A stretch of DNA of 64,000 nt, taken from positions 1 to 64,000 of the forward strand of contig CALHBJ010000004.1 in NCBI GenBank assembly GCA_937930845.1, read 5' to 3'. The stretch's first letter is position 1. Every line of letters begins with the position of its first letter. This document shows positions 32,454-42,076 of this stretch, in pieces. This DNA comes from an uncultured Rhizobiaceae group bacterium (lineage in GTDB: Bacteria; Pseudomonadota; Alphaproteobacteria; Rhizobiales; Rhizobiaceae). Position numbers and translations under genes: made by a program. Under the pieces are notes generated by a model that saw only the letters and a list, made by a program, of their open reading frames with translations, was not told where the DNA came from and searched no databases.

Positions 32454-35315
32454 ATGGCCGACCGAGAAATTGAACTTTCAGAACCGCTCGGCGAAAAACA
32501 CTCCACCACCTGTTATATGTGCGCCTGCCGCTGCGGGATTAATGTCTATCTCAAGCCCGGTGAAAATGGCGAGAAAAGCGTCCGCTATATTGAAGGCAAT
32601 CGCGACCATCCGGTGAACCAGGGCGTGTTGTGCGCCAAAGGGTCAGCGGGCATCATGCAACATTATTCGCCCGCACGGCTGAAAGCGCCGATGATACGGG
32701 TGGGGCCACGTGGCTCCGGCGAGTTTAAGGAAATTTCCTGGGAAGAGGCGCTTCAGACCGCCGTTGACTGGATGGGGCCTTTGAAAGAAGACCCTAAGAA
32801 GCTTGCATTCTTCACGGGGCGGGATCAGTCCCAGTCCCTCACATCTTGGTGGGCACAGCAATTTGGAACGCCCAATTATGCCGCCCATGGGGGCTTTTGT
32901 TCCGTCAATATGGCGGCAGCAGGCATCTACACGATTGGCGGCGCGTTTTGGGAATTCGGTTCGCCGGATTGGGAACGCACAAAACTGTTCGTCATGTTTG
33001 GTGTGGCGGAAGACCATGATTCCAATCCGATCAAAATCGGTATTGGCAAACTGAAGAAGAACGGTGGTCGGTTTGTATCGGTCAATCCGGTGCGCACGGG
33101 TTATTCTGCCGTCGCTGACAATTGGCTGGGCATTCGGCCCGGCACCGATGGCCTGCTTATTTTGTCGGTCATCCACGAATTGTTCCGCACCCGCCAGATC
33201 GATCTTGATTACCTCATCCGCTATTCCAACGCGCCGTTTTTGGTAATCGATGCACCTGGTACAGCTCAGCATGGCCTGATCGCACGGGACAAGAACGGCG
33301 TTGAACTGATTTGGGATAGCGCCAAGAAAAAAGCAGTACCTCACACGACCAAAGGCGTGGTGCCCAATTTAACGGCTGAAGTTTCGGTCACCCAGGGGCG
33401 CAAAAAAGTCAAAGCCCGGCCAGTCTTTACGTTACTGGCTGAAGAATATTCCAAGGCTGAATATGCGCCTGAGGCGATTGCGCCGCAAACCGGCATTGCT
33501 GCTGAAACCATTCGTGGGTTGGCGGCAGAAATTGCCCATGTGGCCTTCCAGGAAGAAATTACCATTGAACAGGAATGGGTGGACATGAAGGGCGAGAAGC
33601 ATGACCGCTTCATTGGCCGCCCGGTCTCCATGCATGCCATGCGCGGCATTTCGGCCCATTCCAACGGATTTCAGACCTGCCGTGCTTTGCACGTTTTGCA
33701 GGTGTTGATTGGATCCGTCGATTGTCCTGGCGGGTTCCGTTGCAAGCCCTCTTACCCCAAGCCCTATACGGCTCACCCCAAGCCCCACGCGCGCAATGCC
33801 AAGGGCGACACGGGGCCGCTGGCGGGACCGCATCTTGGATATCCCCATGGGCCCGAAGATCTGGCGCTTGATGATGATGGCAATCCCTTGCGCATCGACA
33901 AGGCGTTCACATGGGATGCCCCCCTGTCAGCGCACGGCATGATGCATATGGTGATTGCCAATGCCCACGCGGGAGATCCCTATAAGATCGACACGTTGTT
34001 TATGTATATGGCCAACATGGCGTGGAACTCGTCGATGAACACACGCGGTGTGATCGACATGTTGACCGACAAAACAGAAGATGGCGACTACGTCATTCCG
34101 CACATCATTTATTCCGACGCTTACAATTCAGAAATGGTGTCCTATTCAGATTTAATCTTGCCAGACACGACCTATCTGGAACGGCATGATTGCATATCCC
34201 TGCTGGATCGTCCGTGTTCCGAGCCTGAAGCAGTGGTGGATTCCATTCGCTGGCCGGTGGTGGAACCCAACCGCGATGTGCGCGGTTTCCAGTCTGTCGT
34301 GTTGGATCTGGGCGCGCGTCTTGGACTGCCGGGCATGGTCAACGAGGACGGTTCTGCCAAGTTCAAAGACTATGCCGACTATATGGTGAACCACGAACGC
34401 AAGCCGGGCATTGGCCCTCTTGCGGGCTATCGCGGCAAGGATGGTGACAAGGCCGGGCGCGGGGAGCCCAACCCTGATCAGTTGGAACGTTATAAGGAGA
34501 ACGGTTCGTTCTCGATGACACATTTGCCGGAAGACGCCTTGTTCTTCAAACACGCCAATAAGTCCTATCAGGATTTTGCCGTGGACATGGGTTTCTTCGA
34601 CGCGCCCCAGCCGGTGACCTTCAACCTCTATCTGGAAGTGCTTCAGAAATTCAGATTGGCCGCACAGGGGCATGGGGATGTGCAACCGCCCGACAGACTG
34701 CGCGGGCGCATTGAAACGACCTTTAATCCACTGCCAACCTGGTATGCACCTTTTGAAGGCGCGGACCTGGGCGAGCGGACAGAAAAAGAGTTTCCCTATC
34801 ACGCGCTGACGCAACGCCCGATGGCGATGTATCATTCCTGGGGTTCGCAAAATGCCTGGCTGCGCCAGATACACACCAAGAACCCGCTTTATGTGCCTTC
34901 CGCAATTTGCGATGCAAAGGGGCTGGAAGATGGTGACTGGGCCTGGGTGACATCCTGGCACGGCAAGATCAAAGTTGAGATTGCACGTATGGAAGCCGTC
35001 AACGATCATACCATGTGGACGTGGAATGCGATCGGTAAACGTCGGGGTGCCTGGGCGCTGGACAAGGATGCGCCTGAGGCGACCAAGGGCTTTCTTCTCA
35101 ACCACCTTATGAATGAATTGCTGCCGCCGCGAAAAGATGGCTATCGCTGGGCAAATTCTGATCCCATTACAGGGCAGGCCGCATGGTATGATCTGCGGGT
35201 GAACATTGAAAAGGCAGAGGCCGGTGCGGAAGTGTCGGAGCCTGTTATTCCAGCACAAAAAACGTCAGACAAGTCGCCAAACGAAATTCGTTATGGATTG
35301 GAGTGGACCAAATGA
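32454..35315 (+). CDS. soeA: Sulfite dehydrogenase, molybdopterin catalytic subunit
   Basis: This 953-residue complex-iron-sulfur molybdoenzyme oxidises sulfite to sulfate on the cytoplasmic side of the inner membrane. Near the N-terminus the four Cys for the [4Fe-4S] cluster are seen (TCYMCACRCGI and GVLCAKG). The molybdopterin domains include WEEALQTAVDWM, GGFCSVNMAAAGI, and the C-terminal beta-barrel WAWVTSWHGKIKVE. No Tat signal precedes the cluster, which matches the cytoplasmic SoeA type rather than exported DMSO or thiosulfate reductases. Neighbours soeB and soeC follow with start-stop overlaps, and xsc, a sulfite producer, is just upstream. The name rests on family size, lack of signal, and context. 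Confidence 0.87.
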   Translation: MADREIELSEPLGEKHSTTCYMCACRCGINVYLKPGENGEKSVRYIEGNRDHPVNQGVLCAKGSAGIMQHYSPARLKAPMIRVGPRGSGEFKEISWEEALQTAVDWMGPLKEDPKKLAFFTGRDQSQSLTSWWAQQFGTPNYAAHGGFCSVNMAAAGIYTIGGAFWEFGSPDWERTKLFVMFGVAEDHDSNPIKIGIGKLKKNGGRFVSVNPVRTGYSAVADNWLGIRPGTDGLLILSVIHELFRTRQIDLDYLIRYSNAPFLVIDAPGTAQHGLIARDKNGVELIWDSAKKKAVPHTTKGVVPNLTAEVSVTQGRKKVKARPVFTLLAEEYSKAEYAPEAIAPQTGIAAETIRGLAAEIAHVAFQEEITIEQEWVDMKGEKHDRFIGRPVSMHAMRGISAHSNGFQTCRALHVLQVLIGSVDCPGGFRCKPSYPKPYTAHPKPHARNAKGDTGPLAGPHLGYPHGPEDLALDDDGNPLRIDKAFTWDAPLSAHGMMHMVIANAHAGDPYKIDTLFMYMANMAWNSSMNTRGVIDMLTDKTEDGDYVIPHIIYSDAYNSEMVSYSDLILPDTTYLERHDCISLLDRPCSEPEAVVDSIRWPVVEPNRDVRGFQSVVLDLGARLGLPGMVNEDGSAKFKDYADYMVNHERKPGIGPLAGYRGKDGDKAGRGEPNPDQLERYKENGSFSMTHLPEDALFFKHANKSYQDFAVDMGFFDAPQPVTFNLYLEVLQKFRLAAQGHGDVQPPDRLRGRIETTFNPLPTWYAPFEGADLGERTEKEFPYHALTQRPMAMYHSWGSQNAWLRQIHTKNPLYVPSAICDAKGLEDGDWAWVTSWHGKIKVEIARMEAVNDHTMWTWNAIGKRRGAWALDKDAPEATKGFLLNHLMNELLPPRKDGYRWANSDPITGQAAWYDLRVNIEKAEAGAEVSEPVIPAQKTSDKSPNEIRYGLEWTK

Positions 35316-36127
35316 CATCGCTTCCCACCCAGACCAACAAAAAGCTTGGCCTCGTTATTGATCTCGACACCTGCGTTGGCTGCCATGCCTGTGTGATCAA
35401 TTGTAAAGAGTGGAACACGTCCGGTTATGGCACAGCCCTGTCGGACCAGGATCCCTATGGCGCTAACCCCGTTGGGGCGTGGCTCAACCGGATTCACACC
35501 TTTGAAGTGACGCCAATGGCGCACAGTGCCAAGCCGCGCGGGCAGGGGGTTGGTGAAGTCATCGGCACTGCCGGTGAAGCCCGGGTCGTGCATTTTCCCA
35601 AATCATGCCTGCATTGCGAAGATGCGCCTTGCGTTACCGTTTGTCCCACCGGCGCTTCTTACAAGCGCGAGGAAGACGGCATTGTGCTTGTTGATGAAGA
35701 CAAGTGCATCGGCTGCGGTCTGTGCGCCTGGGGCTGTGCCTATGGTGCGCGTGAAATGGATGCCGCCGCCGGTGTCATGAAGAAGTGCACTTTGTGCATA
35801 GATCGCATCTACAATGAAGAGCTGGAAGAGATCGACCGTCAACCGGCCTGTGTGCGCACTTGCCCTGCCGGTGCCCGTCATTTCGGTGATCTTGCCGATC
35901 CAAATTCAGATGTGTCCGTTCTGGTGAAGGAACGGGGCGGATTTGATTTGATGCCGGAGCAGGGCACCAAGCCGGTCAACAAATATTTGCCGCCGCGCGC
36001 CCGCACCGATCTGGGTGTCGGCAGAAGCTTTGAAGCAGCGGAAGAGTCTACCGAAAATGCCGATGGTCTTTTGGGTTGGATCGACCGGGCGCTGTCCGGC
36101 ACAACACGGTCGAAAGGAGCTCGCTAA
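35312..36127 (+). CDS. soeB: Sulfite dehydrogenase, iron-sulfur subunit
   Basis: A 271-residue electron-transfer subunit carrying four [4Fe-4S] clusters between SoeA and the membrane subunit. The four Cys groups are CVGCHACVINCKEWN (about 21), CLHCEDAPCVTVCPT (about 99), CIGCGLCAWGCAYG (about 131) and KCTLCIDR ... ACVRTCPAGA. This is the DmsB/PsrB pattern. ATG 35312 overlaps the soeA stop (ATGA), so translation is coupled; the frame is open a few codons upstream, inside soeA. No signal sequence. The C-terminal tail after about 215 is less conserved. Confidence 0.9.
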   Translation: MTSLPTQTNKKLGLVIDLDTCVGCHACVINCKEWNTSGYGTALSDQDPYGANPVGAWLNRIHTFEVTPMAHSAKPRGQGVGEVIGTAGEARVVHFPKSCLHCEDAPCVTVCPTGASYKREEDGIVLVDEDKCIGCGLCAWGCAYGAREMDAAAGVMKKCTLCIDRIYNEELEEIDRQPACVRTCPAGARHFGDLADPNSDVSVLVKERGGFDLMPEQGTKPVNKYLPPRARTDLGVGRSFEAAEESTENADGLLGWIDRALSGTTRSKGAR

Positions 36128-37074
36128 TGCATCCCGCTCTCTCGGTTATATTATTCACCACGCTTTCGGGCGCTGGATATGGGCTGGCCTTTGTATTGGC
36201 ATTGGGCCACGGCAACCCTGGCGCGCTTTCAACGAAAATTGCCTGGTTTGTCGCGCTGGCGCTGATTGCCATTGGCCTGATCAGTTCAACGTTTCATCTG
36301 GGTAATCCGCAACGGGCCTGGCGGGCGTTTTCCCAGTGGCGCACCAGCTGGTTGTCGCGCGAAGGCGTGATGGCTGTGCTGACATTTATCCCGCTCACAC
36401 TCCTGGCTGCCATGAGTGTGTTTAACGACAGTTTCCATATTGGCCTGGGATATCTGGGCGGCATCATGTGTGCGATCACTGTGTATTGCACTGCCATGAT
36501 TTACGGCTCCATGCGCACGGTTGCCACCTGGCATACGGGCTGGACGGCGGCAAGCTATCTAGCGTTTTCGCTGACCACGGGCACAGCAATTTATCTCACA
36601 GCCTTTGGGCCAGCGGCTGGTTCAGATTCCAATGTCATTTGGATTTGGCTCGCCATCGTCTTCATCGCCATTGCCTGGTTGATCAAATACATGTGGGTGC
36701 GGCGTGGCCAGGCCGTGGGTTTTGGCGAGTCAACGATGGAAAGCGCCACCGGCCTTGGCGGAATTGGCAAGGTTCGGCTGCTGGAACGCCCGCATATGAT
36801 GGGCAATTATCTCACCAACGAGATGGCGTTTCGCATTGCGCGCAAGCATGAATCAAAATTATGGCGCATTGCATTGGTGCTGGGCGTCATATTGCCGATT
36901 GCATTGTTCGTTCTGGCGATTGCTTTGCCGAGTGCCAATCTGTTTTTCAGCGGTGTGGCAACGCTGTCGCTGTTGGCGGGTGTGTTTTTGGAACGCTGGT
37001 TGTTTTTCGCCACAGCCCGCCATGCGGTTGGCCTGTATTATGGGGGTGATGAGGCTCTGGTCCCGGCGGAGTGA
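36127..37074 (+). CDS. soeC: Sulfite dehydrogenase, membrane anchor subunit (DmsC family)
   Basis: A 315-residue integral membrane protein that anchors SoeAB and passes electrons to the quinone pool. About eight hydrophobic helices are visible, for example SVILFTTLSGAGYGLAFVLAL at the start, AWFVALALIAIGLISS, VIWIWLAIVFIAIAWLI and RIALVLGVILPIALFVLAIAL. The segment FHLGNPQRAWRAFSQWRTSWLSREG is typical of DmsC-type anchors. ATG 36127 shares a base with the soeB stop (TAATG), so the three genes form one tight operon. The stop lies 6 bp from the end of the convergent ManC-like gene. Confidence 0.88.
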   Translation: MHPALSVILFTTLSGAGYGLAFVLALGHGNPGALSTKIAWFVALALIAIGLISSTFHLGNPQRAWRAFSQWRTSWLSREGVMAVLTFIPLTLLAAMSVFNDSFHIGLGYLGGIMCAITVYCTAMIYGSMRTVATWHTGWTAASYLAFSLTTGTAIYLTAFGPAAGSDSNVIWIWLAIVFIAIAWLIKYMWVRRGQAVGFGESTMESATGLGGIGKVRLLERPHMMGNYLTNEMAFRIARKHESKLWRIALVLGVILPIALFVLAIALPSANLFFSGVATLSLLAGVFLERWLFFATARHAVGLYYGGDEALVPAE

Positions 37075-37080
37075 AGCGGC

Positions 37081-38544
37081 TCAGGCTTTGAACGCCTCAC
37101 TTGCGGCGGCAACGGGCCGTGTGGTGCTGAATTTATTGGGCGCGTGCGTGCGGGCAAAAGTACAATCGTCATCACTTAGAAAGCCGCCGTGTTTTGTTTC
37201 GATGATGACCAATGGTTGATCGCCGGAATTTTGGCCGCCATGGAGTGTCAGTCGCGGGATATCGAGGCTAGAACCCGCTTCCAGTTCGATGTCCTGTTGC
37301 CCCAGTCTGGCGGCTCCCGAGCCTGACAGGACATGCCAATGTTCGCTGCGATGGGTGTGGAAGTGCGGTTCAATGTTTGAGCCAGGGTCGATTGTCAGGC
37401 GCGAGACGATACATCGCGGTTGATGTTCGATGATTTCCTCTCGGCCCCAATCATGGGATTTTCCAACCGCATGAAACAGTTGCACCTGCTCGGCACGGCG
37501 CATCATATCGATGGTTGGAGCAGGTTTGCCTGTCCAACCCCGCTTGCGTATGGCCAGTGCATCTGGCGAGGCCAGAACTTCGATATCGCTGCAACCTTCC
37601 AGCGTGATGGCGGGAATTGAGGCGGTGCTATCAGCGCACATGATGAGACAATTTGAATTCTCATGGTGAAAAACGGCCCGGTTGCCTGTAACCGTGACCA
37701 CCGGTCCTGGCATATCTATGGGGCGCACCAAAATGTGGTCGGTTGCGTTGATCAATGTGTTGGCAAGTTCACTTTGGGGCAGGGCTGACCACAGATTGAT
37801 GTCCATCCAGGTGGCACCGCCAAGTTCCTGACCGGCGGTTGTGGCCGCGTTAATTCGGTCGAATTGCTCACTGTTGCTCAGCCTTGCAAATTCGATCAAA
37901 CGCCGGGGACTGGTGAACAGGGCATGGCCGATCAGATAATGGCACTGAACCCCCATGCCGGTTTCTTCAATCGCAGCATCATTTGGGGTCACGCGAATAA
38001 GTGATAGGGGATTTGCGTGCCCCTCTTTTGTGACACTTGGTAAGTGGGAGGCGGCTTTGCCCATGCCCGGTTGTCCCAAGGCCACAAGACAATCGTTTGG
38101 TTGAGCCAGGGCAAGCTGGCCTATGGTGTTTCTAAATGAGGCATGATTTTGAGGTGGAAAGAGCGCATCCAAAAACAGGAGGGGCGTTTCGCGCCCGGTG
38201 CGAGCCGCCATAAATGCGCCTGCTAATGCGCATGACCATGTGCCCCGATCCGTGGGCTCGACAGTAATGCGCGGGCGTCTGATCAGGGAAAGTTCAACAA
38301 TCTGTGCCTGGGCCTTTTTGTATTGTTGAGCACCAACAAACACCAATGGTTGTTCTGCGCCCCCCAGGGCATCGACCGCCAACAGTGTTTGCTGAAAGGG
38401 AGAGGGTTTGCCGCTGCCGGTCTTTTCAAATTGTAAGGGCGCGTGGATGCGGGACAGGGGCCAGAAGTGCAGATTGGCGCTCCCGGCCAGCACAACAGTC
38501 GCAATGGGTGGGATGGACTGATCCTGGCTCAGCATGGAATTCAT
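37081..38544 (-). CDS. ManC-like protein with degenerate nucleotidyltransferase site
   Basis: About 487 residues with the architecture of type II mannose-1-phosphate guanylyltransferase/mannose-6-phosphate isomerase: N-terminal nucleotidyltransferase fold, left-handed helix region and C-terminal cupin. The cupin is well kept (IEPHFHTHRSEHWHVLSGSGAARLG, IPRLTLHGGQN). In the N-terminal domain, the pyrophosphorylase signature that normally reads GGxGTRLWPLSR is AGSANLHFWPLSR: the Gly-rich loop and Arg are gone, while WPLSR remains. GTP-sugar synthesis by this domain is therefore doubtful. ATG 38544 has GAGGT upstream; a GTG at 38577 is the alternative. It is downstream of the lipid A acyl cluster, convergent with soeC. 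Confidence 0.7.
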   Translation of the reverse strand: MNSMLSQDQSIPPIATVVLAGSANLHFWPLSRIHAPLQFEKTGSGKPSPFQQTLLAVDALGGAEQPLVFVGAQQYKKAQAQIVELSLIRRPRITVEPTDRGTWSCALAGAFMAARTGRETPLLFLDALFPPQNHASFRNTIGQLALAQPNDCLVALGQPGMGKAASHLPSVTKEGHANPLSLIRVTPNDAAIEETGMGVQCHYLIGHALFTSPRRLIEFARLSNSEQFDRINAATTAGQELGGATWMDINLWSALPQSELANTLINATDHILVRPIDMPGPVVTVTGNRAVFHHENSNCLIMCADSTASIPAITLEGCSDIEVLASPDALAIRKRGWTGKPAPTIDMMRRAEQVQLFHAVGKSHDWGREEIIEHQPRCIVSRLTIDPGSNIEPHFHTHRSEHWHVLSGSGAARLGQQDIELEAGSSLDIPRLTLHGGQNSGDQPLVIIETKHGGFLSDDDCTFARTHAPNKFSTTRPVAAASEAFKA

Positions 38545-38709
38545 GCGATGCGACCTCATCTGAAAACTGAATGGCACGTCCCTTTTCTCCGTTGAGGAGA
38601 TGGGCGCTTATGCTGTCAGTTAACAGAAAGACTATTACTAAAAAGTGTATCTGAAACAAATACAACCTATGCGCTATTGATGCGTGAAGGCTATGCCAGT
38701 GCCAACAAC

Positions 38710-39675
38710 CTAAACGGAGCGGTGGCGGCGCTTTCGTGGCCTTGGTTGTTTCCAGCGGTTGTGGAGCCAAAGCCATTGTTCGGGATATTCCCGCACCCAG
38801 TCTTCGACGACTGAATTGATCAGCCGGGTTGTTTCCAGCACATCGATGGCCCCTGATTCATTGCGTGGTAGTTCCAGCGCATCTTGAAGTTCCAGACGGA
38901 ACCGTCCGCCGGGCAAGCGCACACAGCGGGCAGGGTGAATGTCGCAATTATATTGCCGGGCCAGTTTCGCCGTGAGCGGATTGGCGGTCGCCTCGCGCCC
39001 TAAAAATTCAATTGTTGGGCCACGGGCAAAAGCCTGATCCACCAGCACACCAACCGCGCCACCATTGTCCAATATGCCGGCCAAAACCCAGGCGGCCCCG
39101 GCCCGAGACGGCACCAGATGACCCTTGGCGGTTAGACGGGCTTTCAACAATCGTTCCGCGAGGAAACGATTGTTGGGGGGCCGGAACAGCGCGGTCACAT
39201 TTAACTCGTGGGTCGATGCGGCAATGGGCAGGATTTCGAAATTGCCGGTATGGGCGGTGAATATGATGACAGGCCCTGTCCGGTCGCGCAGTTTGACAAA
39301 ATTGTCGATGCCCGCAATTTCAACGGTGCCTGCGTCTGGATTGTCCGGGTCGAAATCGAACAATTCATCAAGGAAGACGTATTCCGCCATTGAGCGGGCC
39401 ACATGGCCCCATGTGCCGCGGGCAATTTCGCTTACTTCCTCATCGGATTTTTCAGGAAATGCCAGTTTGATGTTTTGCTTGGCCAATTTGTAGCGCGGCA
39501 AGATGGGCGCGAGCTTGCGCCCCAATCGTTCAGCGATGTGCGTGGACCGTTCCGCTGGCAGTTTTTTGGCCAGATACAAAAGCAGGGTCACGATCTGGGC
39601 GACTGACCAGTCAGTGAGGGTCTTTAGCCGCAGAAGCCAGCGTTCAACCACACGATGTCGGATCAGCTTACGCAA
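38710..39675 (-). CDS. lpxXL: Lipid A very-long-chain acyltransferase
   Basis: A 321-residue inner-membrane acyltransferase of the LpxL/HtrB family. It transfers an acyl chain, here predicted to be the 26-30-carbon hydroxy acid made on AcpXL, to the lipid A precursor. The catalytic HxxxxE motif is FTAHTGNFEILP near residue 145; ALFRPPNNRFLAERLL and the C-terminal EQWLWLHNRWK are family signatures. The start is TTG 39675, 3 bases after the adh stop; a GTG nine codons on is possible. Assignment to LpxXL rather than LpxL or LpxM comes from its place at the end of the acpXL cluster. Confidence 0.88.
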   Translation of the reverse strand: MRKLIRHRVVERWLLRLKTLTDWSVAQIVTLLLYLAKKLPAERSTHIAERLGRKLAPILPRYKLAKQNIKLAFPEKSDEEVSEIARGTWGHVARSMAEYVFLDELFDFDPDNPDAGTVEIAGIDNFVKLRDRTGPVIIFTAHTGNFEILPIAASTHELNVTALFRPPNNRFLAERLLKARLTAKGHLVPSRAGAAWVLAGILDNGGAVGVLVDQAFARGPTIEFLGREATANPLTAKLARQYNCDIHPARCVRLPGGRFRLELQDALELPRNESGAIDVLETTRLINSVVEDWVREYPEQWLWLHNRWKQPRPRKRRHRSV

Positions 39676-39678
39676 GGC

Positions 39679-40707
39679 TCAGCCCATGCGCATGATGATC
39701 TTGCCGAATACCTTGCGACCTTCCATACGCTCCAGGGCCGTTGCCATGTCGCCGAATTCAATCTCGGTATCTACCACGGGTTTGACGTGTCCGGCGGCCA
39801 TTTTGTCCATGGCATCAGTCATGTTCTGCATACGGCAGCCAAATGACCCAATCAGGCGCAATTGACGCTGGAACAACATCATCAGGTTGGTTTCAGCCGA
39901 CACGCCGCTGGTGGAACCACAGGTGACAAGGCGTCCGCCGCGCTTCATGCACAGCATCGACCCGGCCCAGGTTTCCTTGCCCACGTGTTCGAAGACAACG
40001 TCCACACCCTCTTTTTTGGTCAGCTTGCGCACGGCGCCTTCGAAACGGTCTTCGCGGTAATTGATCACGTGATCTGCGCCCAGGGCTTTCGCGGGTTCAA
40101 TTTTGTCGTCGCTGCCCACGGTGGTGATAACGCGACAGCCAATGGATTTTGCAAGCTGGATGGCGGCTGTGCCAATACCCGACCCACCGGCCTGAATGAG
40201 AATGGTTTCAGAAGGTTTCAGCAGGGCGTTGTCGAACAACATGTGTTCGCAGGTGCCAAAGGTGATGGGGGCAAGGGCTGCGCCCACATCGTCACAGCCT
40301 GGCGGTACAGGGACACATTGGCGGGCTGGAAGGTTGACCATTTCGCGGGCAAATCCACCCAGATGGAAACCGTGTACGCCAGCCACGTGTTCGCACAAAT
40401 TATCACGACCGGCACGGCAATTGTTGCAGGTGCCACACACCCGGGCACCGAAAATGGATACCAATTGGCCGGGCACCAGGCCACACACGCCTTCGCCCAG
40501 GGCGACGACTTCCGCACTGGCTTCAGCGCCAATTGTCAGCGGCATTTCGCGTTTGGCAAAAGCCATTCCGCGCCAGCCCCAAACATCGAGATGATTGAGT
40601 GCGACCACCCGCACTTTCAATTGGACTTCGCCTGGGCCGGGGGCGGCGGGCGGGTCCAGTTCAACGCTTTTGACCTCGCGGTCGGAAATCAACTGAAGCG
40701 CGCGCAT
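39679..40707 (-). CDS. Zinc-type alcohol dehydrogenase of the lipid A acyl cluster
   Basis: A 342-residue medium-chain dehydrogenase with GroES-like N-terminal and Rossmann C-terminal halves. The structural zinc Cys are present (GARVCGTCNNCRAGRDNLCE), and the NADPH-binding region is IQAGGSGIGTAAIQLAKSIG near residue 170. ERMEGRKVFGKIIMRMG closes the chain. The same position in rhizobial acpXL clusters is held by a dehydrogenase (adh2XL), thought to act in making the very long hydroxy acyl chain, perhaps as the enoyl reductase. It lies between fabF1 and lpxXL with 3-51-bp gaps. Exact reaction is not proven by the sequence. Confidence 0.83.
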   Translation of the reverse strand: MRALQLISDREVKSVELDPPAAPGPGEVQLKVRVVALNHLDVWGWRGMAFAKREMPLTIGAEASAEVVALGEGVCGLVPGQLVSIFGARVCGTCNNCRAGRDNLCEHVAGVHGFHLGGFAREMVNLPARQCVPVPPGCDDVGAALAPITFGTCEHMLFDNALLKPSETILIQAGGSGIGTAAIQLAKSIGCRVITTVGSDDKIEPAKALGADHVINYREDRFEGAVRKLTKKEGVDVVFEHVGKETWAGSMLCMKRGGRLVTCGSTSGVSAETNLMMLFQRQLRLIGSFGCRMQNMTDAMDKMAAGHVKPVVDTEIEFGDMATALERMEGRKVFGKIIMRMG

Positions 40708-40758
40708 GGGTATATCCTGATTTGACGGTGTGAGCGATGTATCGGTTTGAAGGGCGGT

Positions 40759-42042
40759 CTAAACGAATTGGTTGGAGAGAACCAGACAGGCATTTTGTCC
40801 GCCGAAGCCGAACGAGTTGGACAAGATGTTGGTTACCGGCTTGTCCCGCGCCACGTTGGGCACAACATCAAGGGGAATGTCCGGGTCGGGAACATCGTAA
40901 TTGATTGTGGGCGGTATGGTGCCATTTTGAAGCGTCAGTACAGAAAAGACGGCTTCAATTGCACCCGCAGCGGTGAGCGTGTGCCCAATCATCGACTTGT
41001 TGGAAGAGATCGGGGTGCTGTGGATGGCGTCCCCGAAAACTTCCTTGAGTGAATTATATTCCATGCGGTCATTTTCAGGCGTCGAGGTGCCGTGGGCATT
41101 GATATAATCAATCTGATCGGCGGAAACGCCCGCATCGCCCAGCGCTCTGCTGACCGCAGCTATGACAGGCGAGCCGTCGGGTGATGAGCGGGTTCTGTGG
41201 AAGTGGTCTGCTTTTTCACCACAACCGCTCAGGGTTGCCAAAACAGTGGCACCGCGCGCGCGGGCGGATTCCAGGGATTCCAGCACAAGCGCGCCTGCGC
41301 CTTCGGCCATCACGAAGCCATCGCGGTCCTTCGAAAACGGTTTGGCGGCTTTTTCCGGTGCATCGTTTTGCGTTGTCAGTGCCGATAGCAAGGAGAAGCG
41401 GATCAGGGCTTCCATGGTTACCGAACCATCTGTTCCCACACATAGTGCGGCATCGGTTTCGCCGCGACGGATCGCTTCGACACCCAATTGCACGGCTGTT
41501 GCACCGGAGGCGCAGGCGGTCGAGAGACTGATCGGCAGCCCCTTGGTGCCGAATTCGTCGGACAGGCGGTCTGCCGTGCGGCCAAATTGCAGCAGTTCGT
41601 ACATGTCGTCATGTTTGCCGGTGCGGGCAGCGGCCAGCAGGCGGGAATACCCGCTCTCTGTAGACTTGGGGTCTTCGCCGTCCAGTTCAAAACGGTGTTG
41701 CCATTCCATTTCAACAGGGGGGGAGGCGACGAATAGGGGGCCGGGAAAATCATCCGACTTGATGCCCGATTCGCTCACCGCTTCGCGGGCGGCTGTTTGG
41801 GCAAGCGCATGGGTCAATGACGGGGCAGAAAGCTGGTCGAGTTCCATAAAGTCTACCGTACCGGCGACCGTGGTGCGCAGACCATCGGTTGCAAACCGTT
41901 CGATGCGGTGAATGCCGGATGCGCCGCTTTTAAGCGCGGCCCAGTTTTCCTGCTTTCCTGTGCCGAGCGAGGAAACAACGCCAACGCCAGTGACGGCCAC
42001 GATGGGACGGTTGCGGGAATCGCGGGTTGAAGAGCTGCTCAT
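40759..42042 (-). CDS. fabF1: Beta-ketoacyl-ACP synthase II-type, catalytically intact
   Basis: A 427-residue condensing enzyme of the FabF fold. It adds two-carbon units to the AcpXL-bound chain. The triad is complete: nucleophile Cys in LSTACASGATAV, His in INAHGTSTPENDRMEY, and His in NKSMIGHTLTAAGAIEAVF, with the Gly-rich SFGFGGQNACLVL near the end. ATG 42042 is the first start. It lies 34 bp after the partner synthase gene, which has lost the triad, so the two probably act as a heterodimer. Context separates it from the housekeeping FabF of fatty acid synthesis. Confidence 0.9.
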   Translation of the reverse strand: MSSSSTRDSRNRPIVAVTGVGVVSSLGTGKQENWAALKSGASGIHRIERFATDGLRTTVAGTVDFMELDQLSAPSLTHALAQTAAREAVSESGIKSDDFPGPLFVASPPVEMEWQHRFELDGEDPKSTESGYSRLLAAARTGKHDDMYELLQFGRTADRLSDEFGTKGLPISLSTACASGATAVQLGVEAIRRGETDAALCVGTDGSVTMEALIRFSLLSALTTQNDAPEKAAKPFSKDRDGFVMAEGAGALVLESLESARARGATVLATLSGCGEKADHFHRTRSSPDGSPVIAAVSRALGDAGVSADQIDYINAHGTSTPENDRMEYNSLKEVFGDAIHSTPISSNKSMIGHTLTAAGAIEAVFSVLTLQNGTIPPTINYDVPDPDIPLDVVPNVARDKPVTNILSNSFGFGGQNACLVLSNQFV

Positions 42043-42076
42043 GAGGAATGCTCCAGAGAATGTGGGGAAAAGGGGA

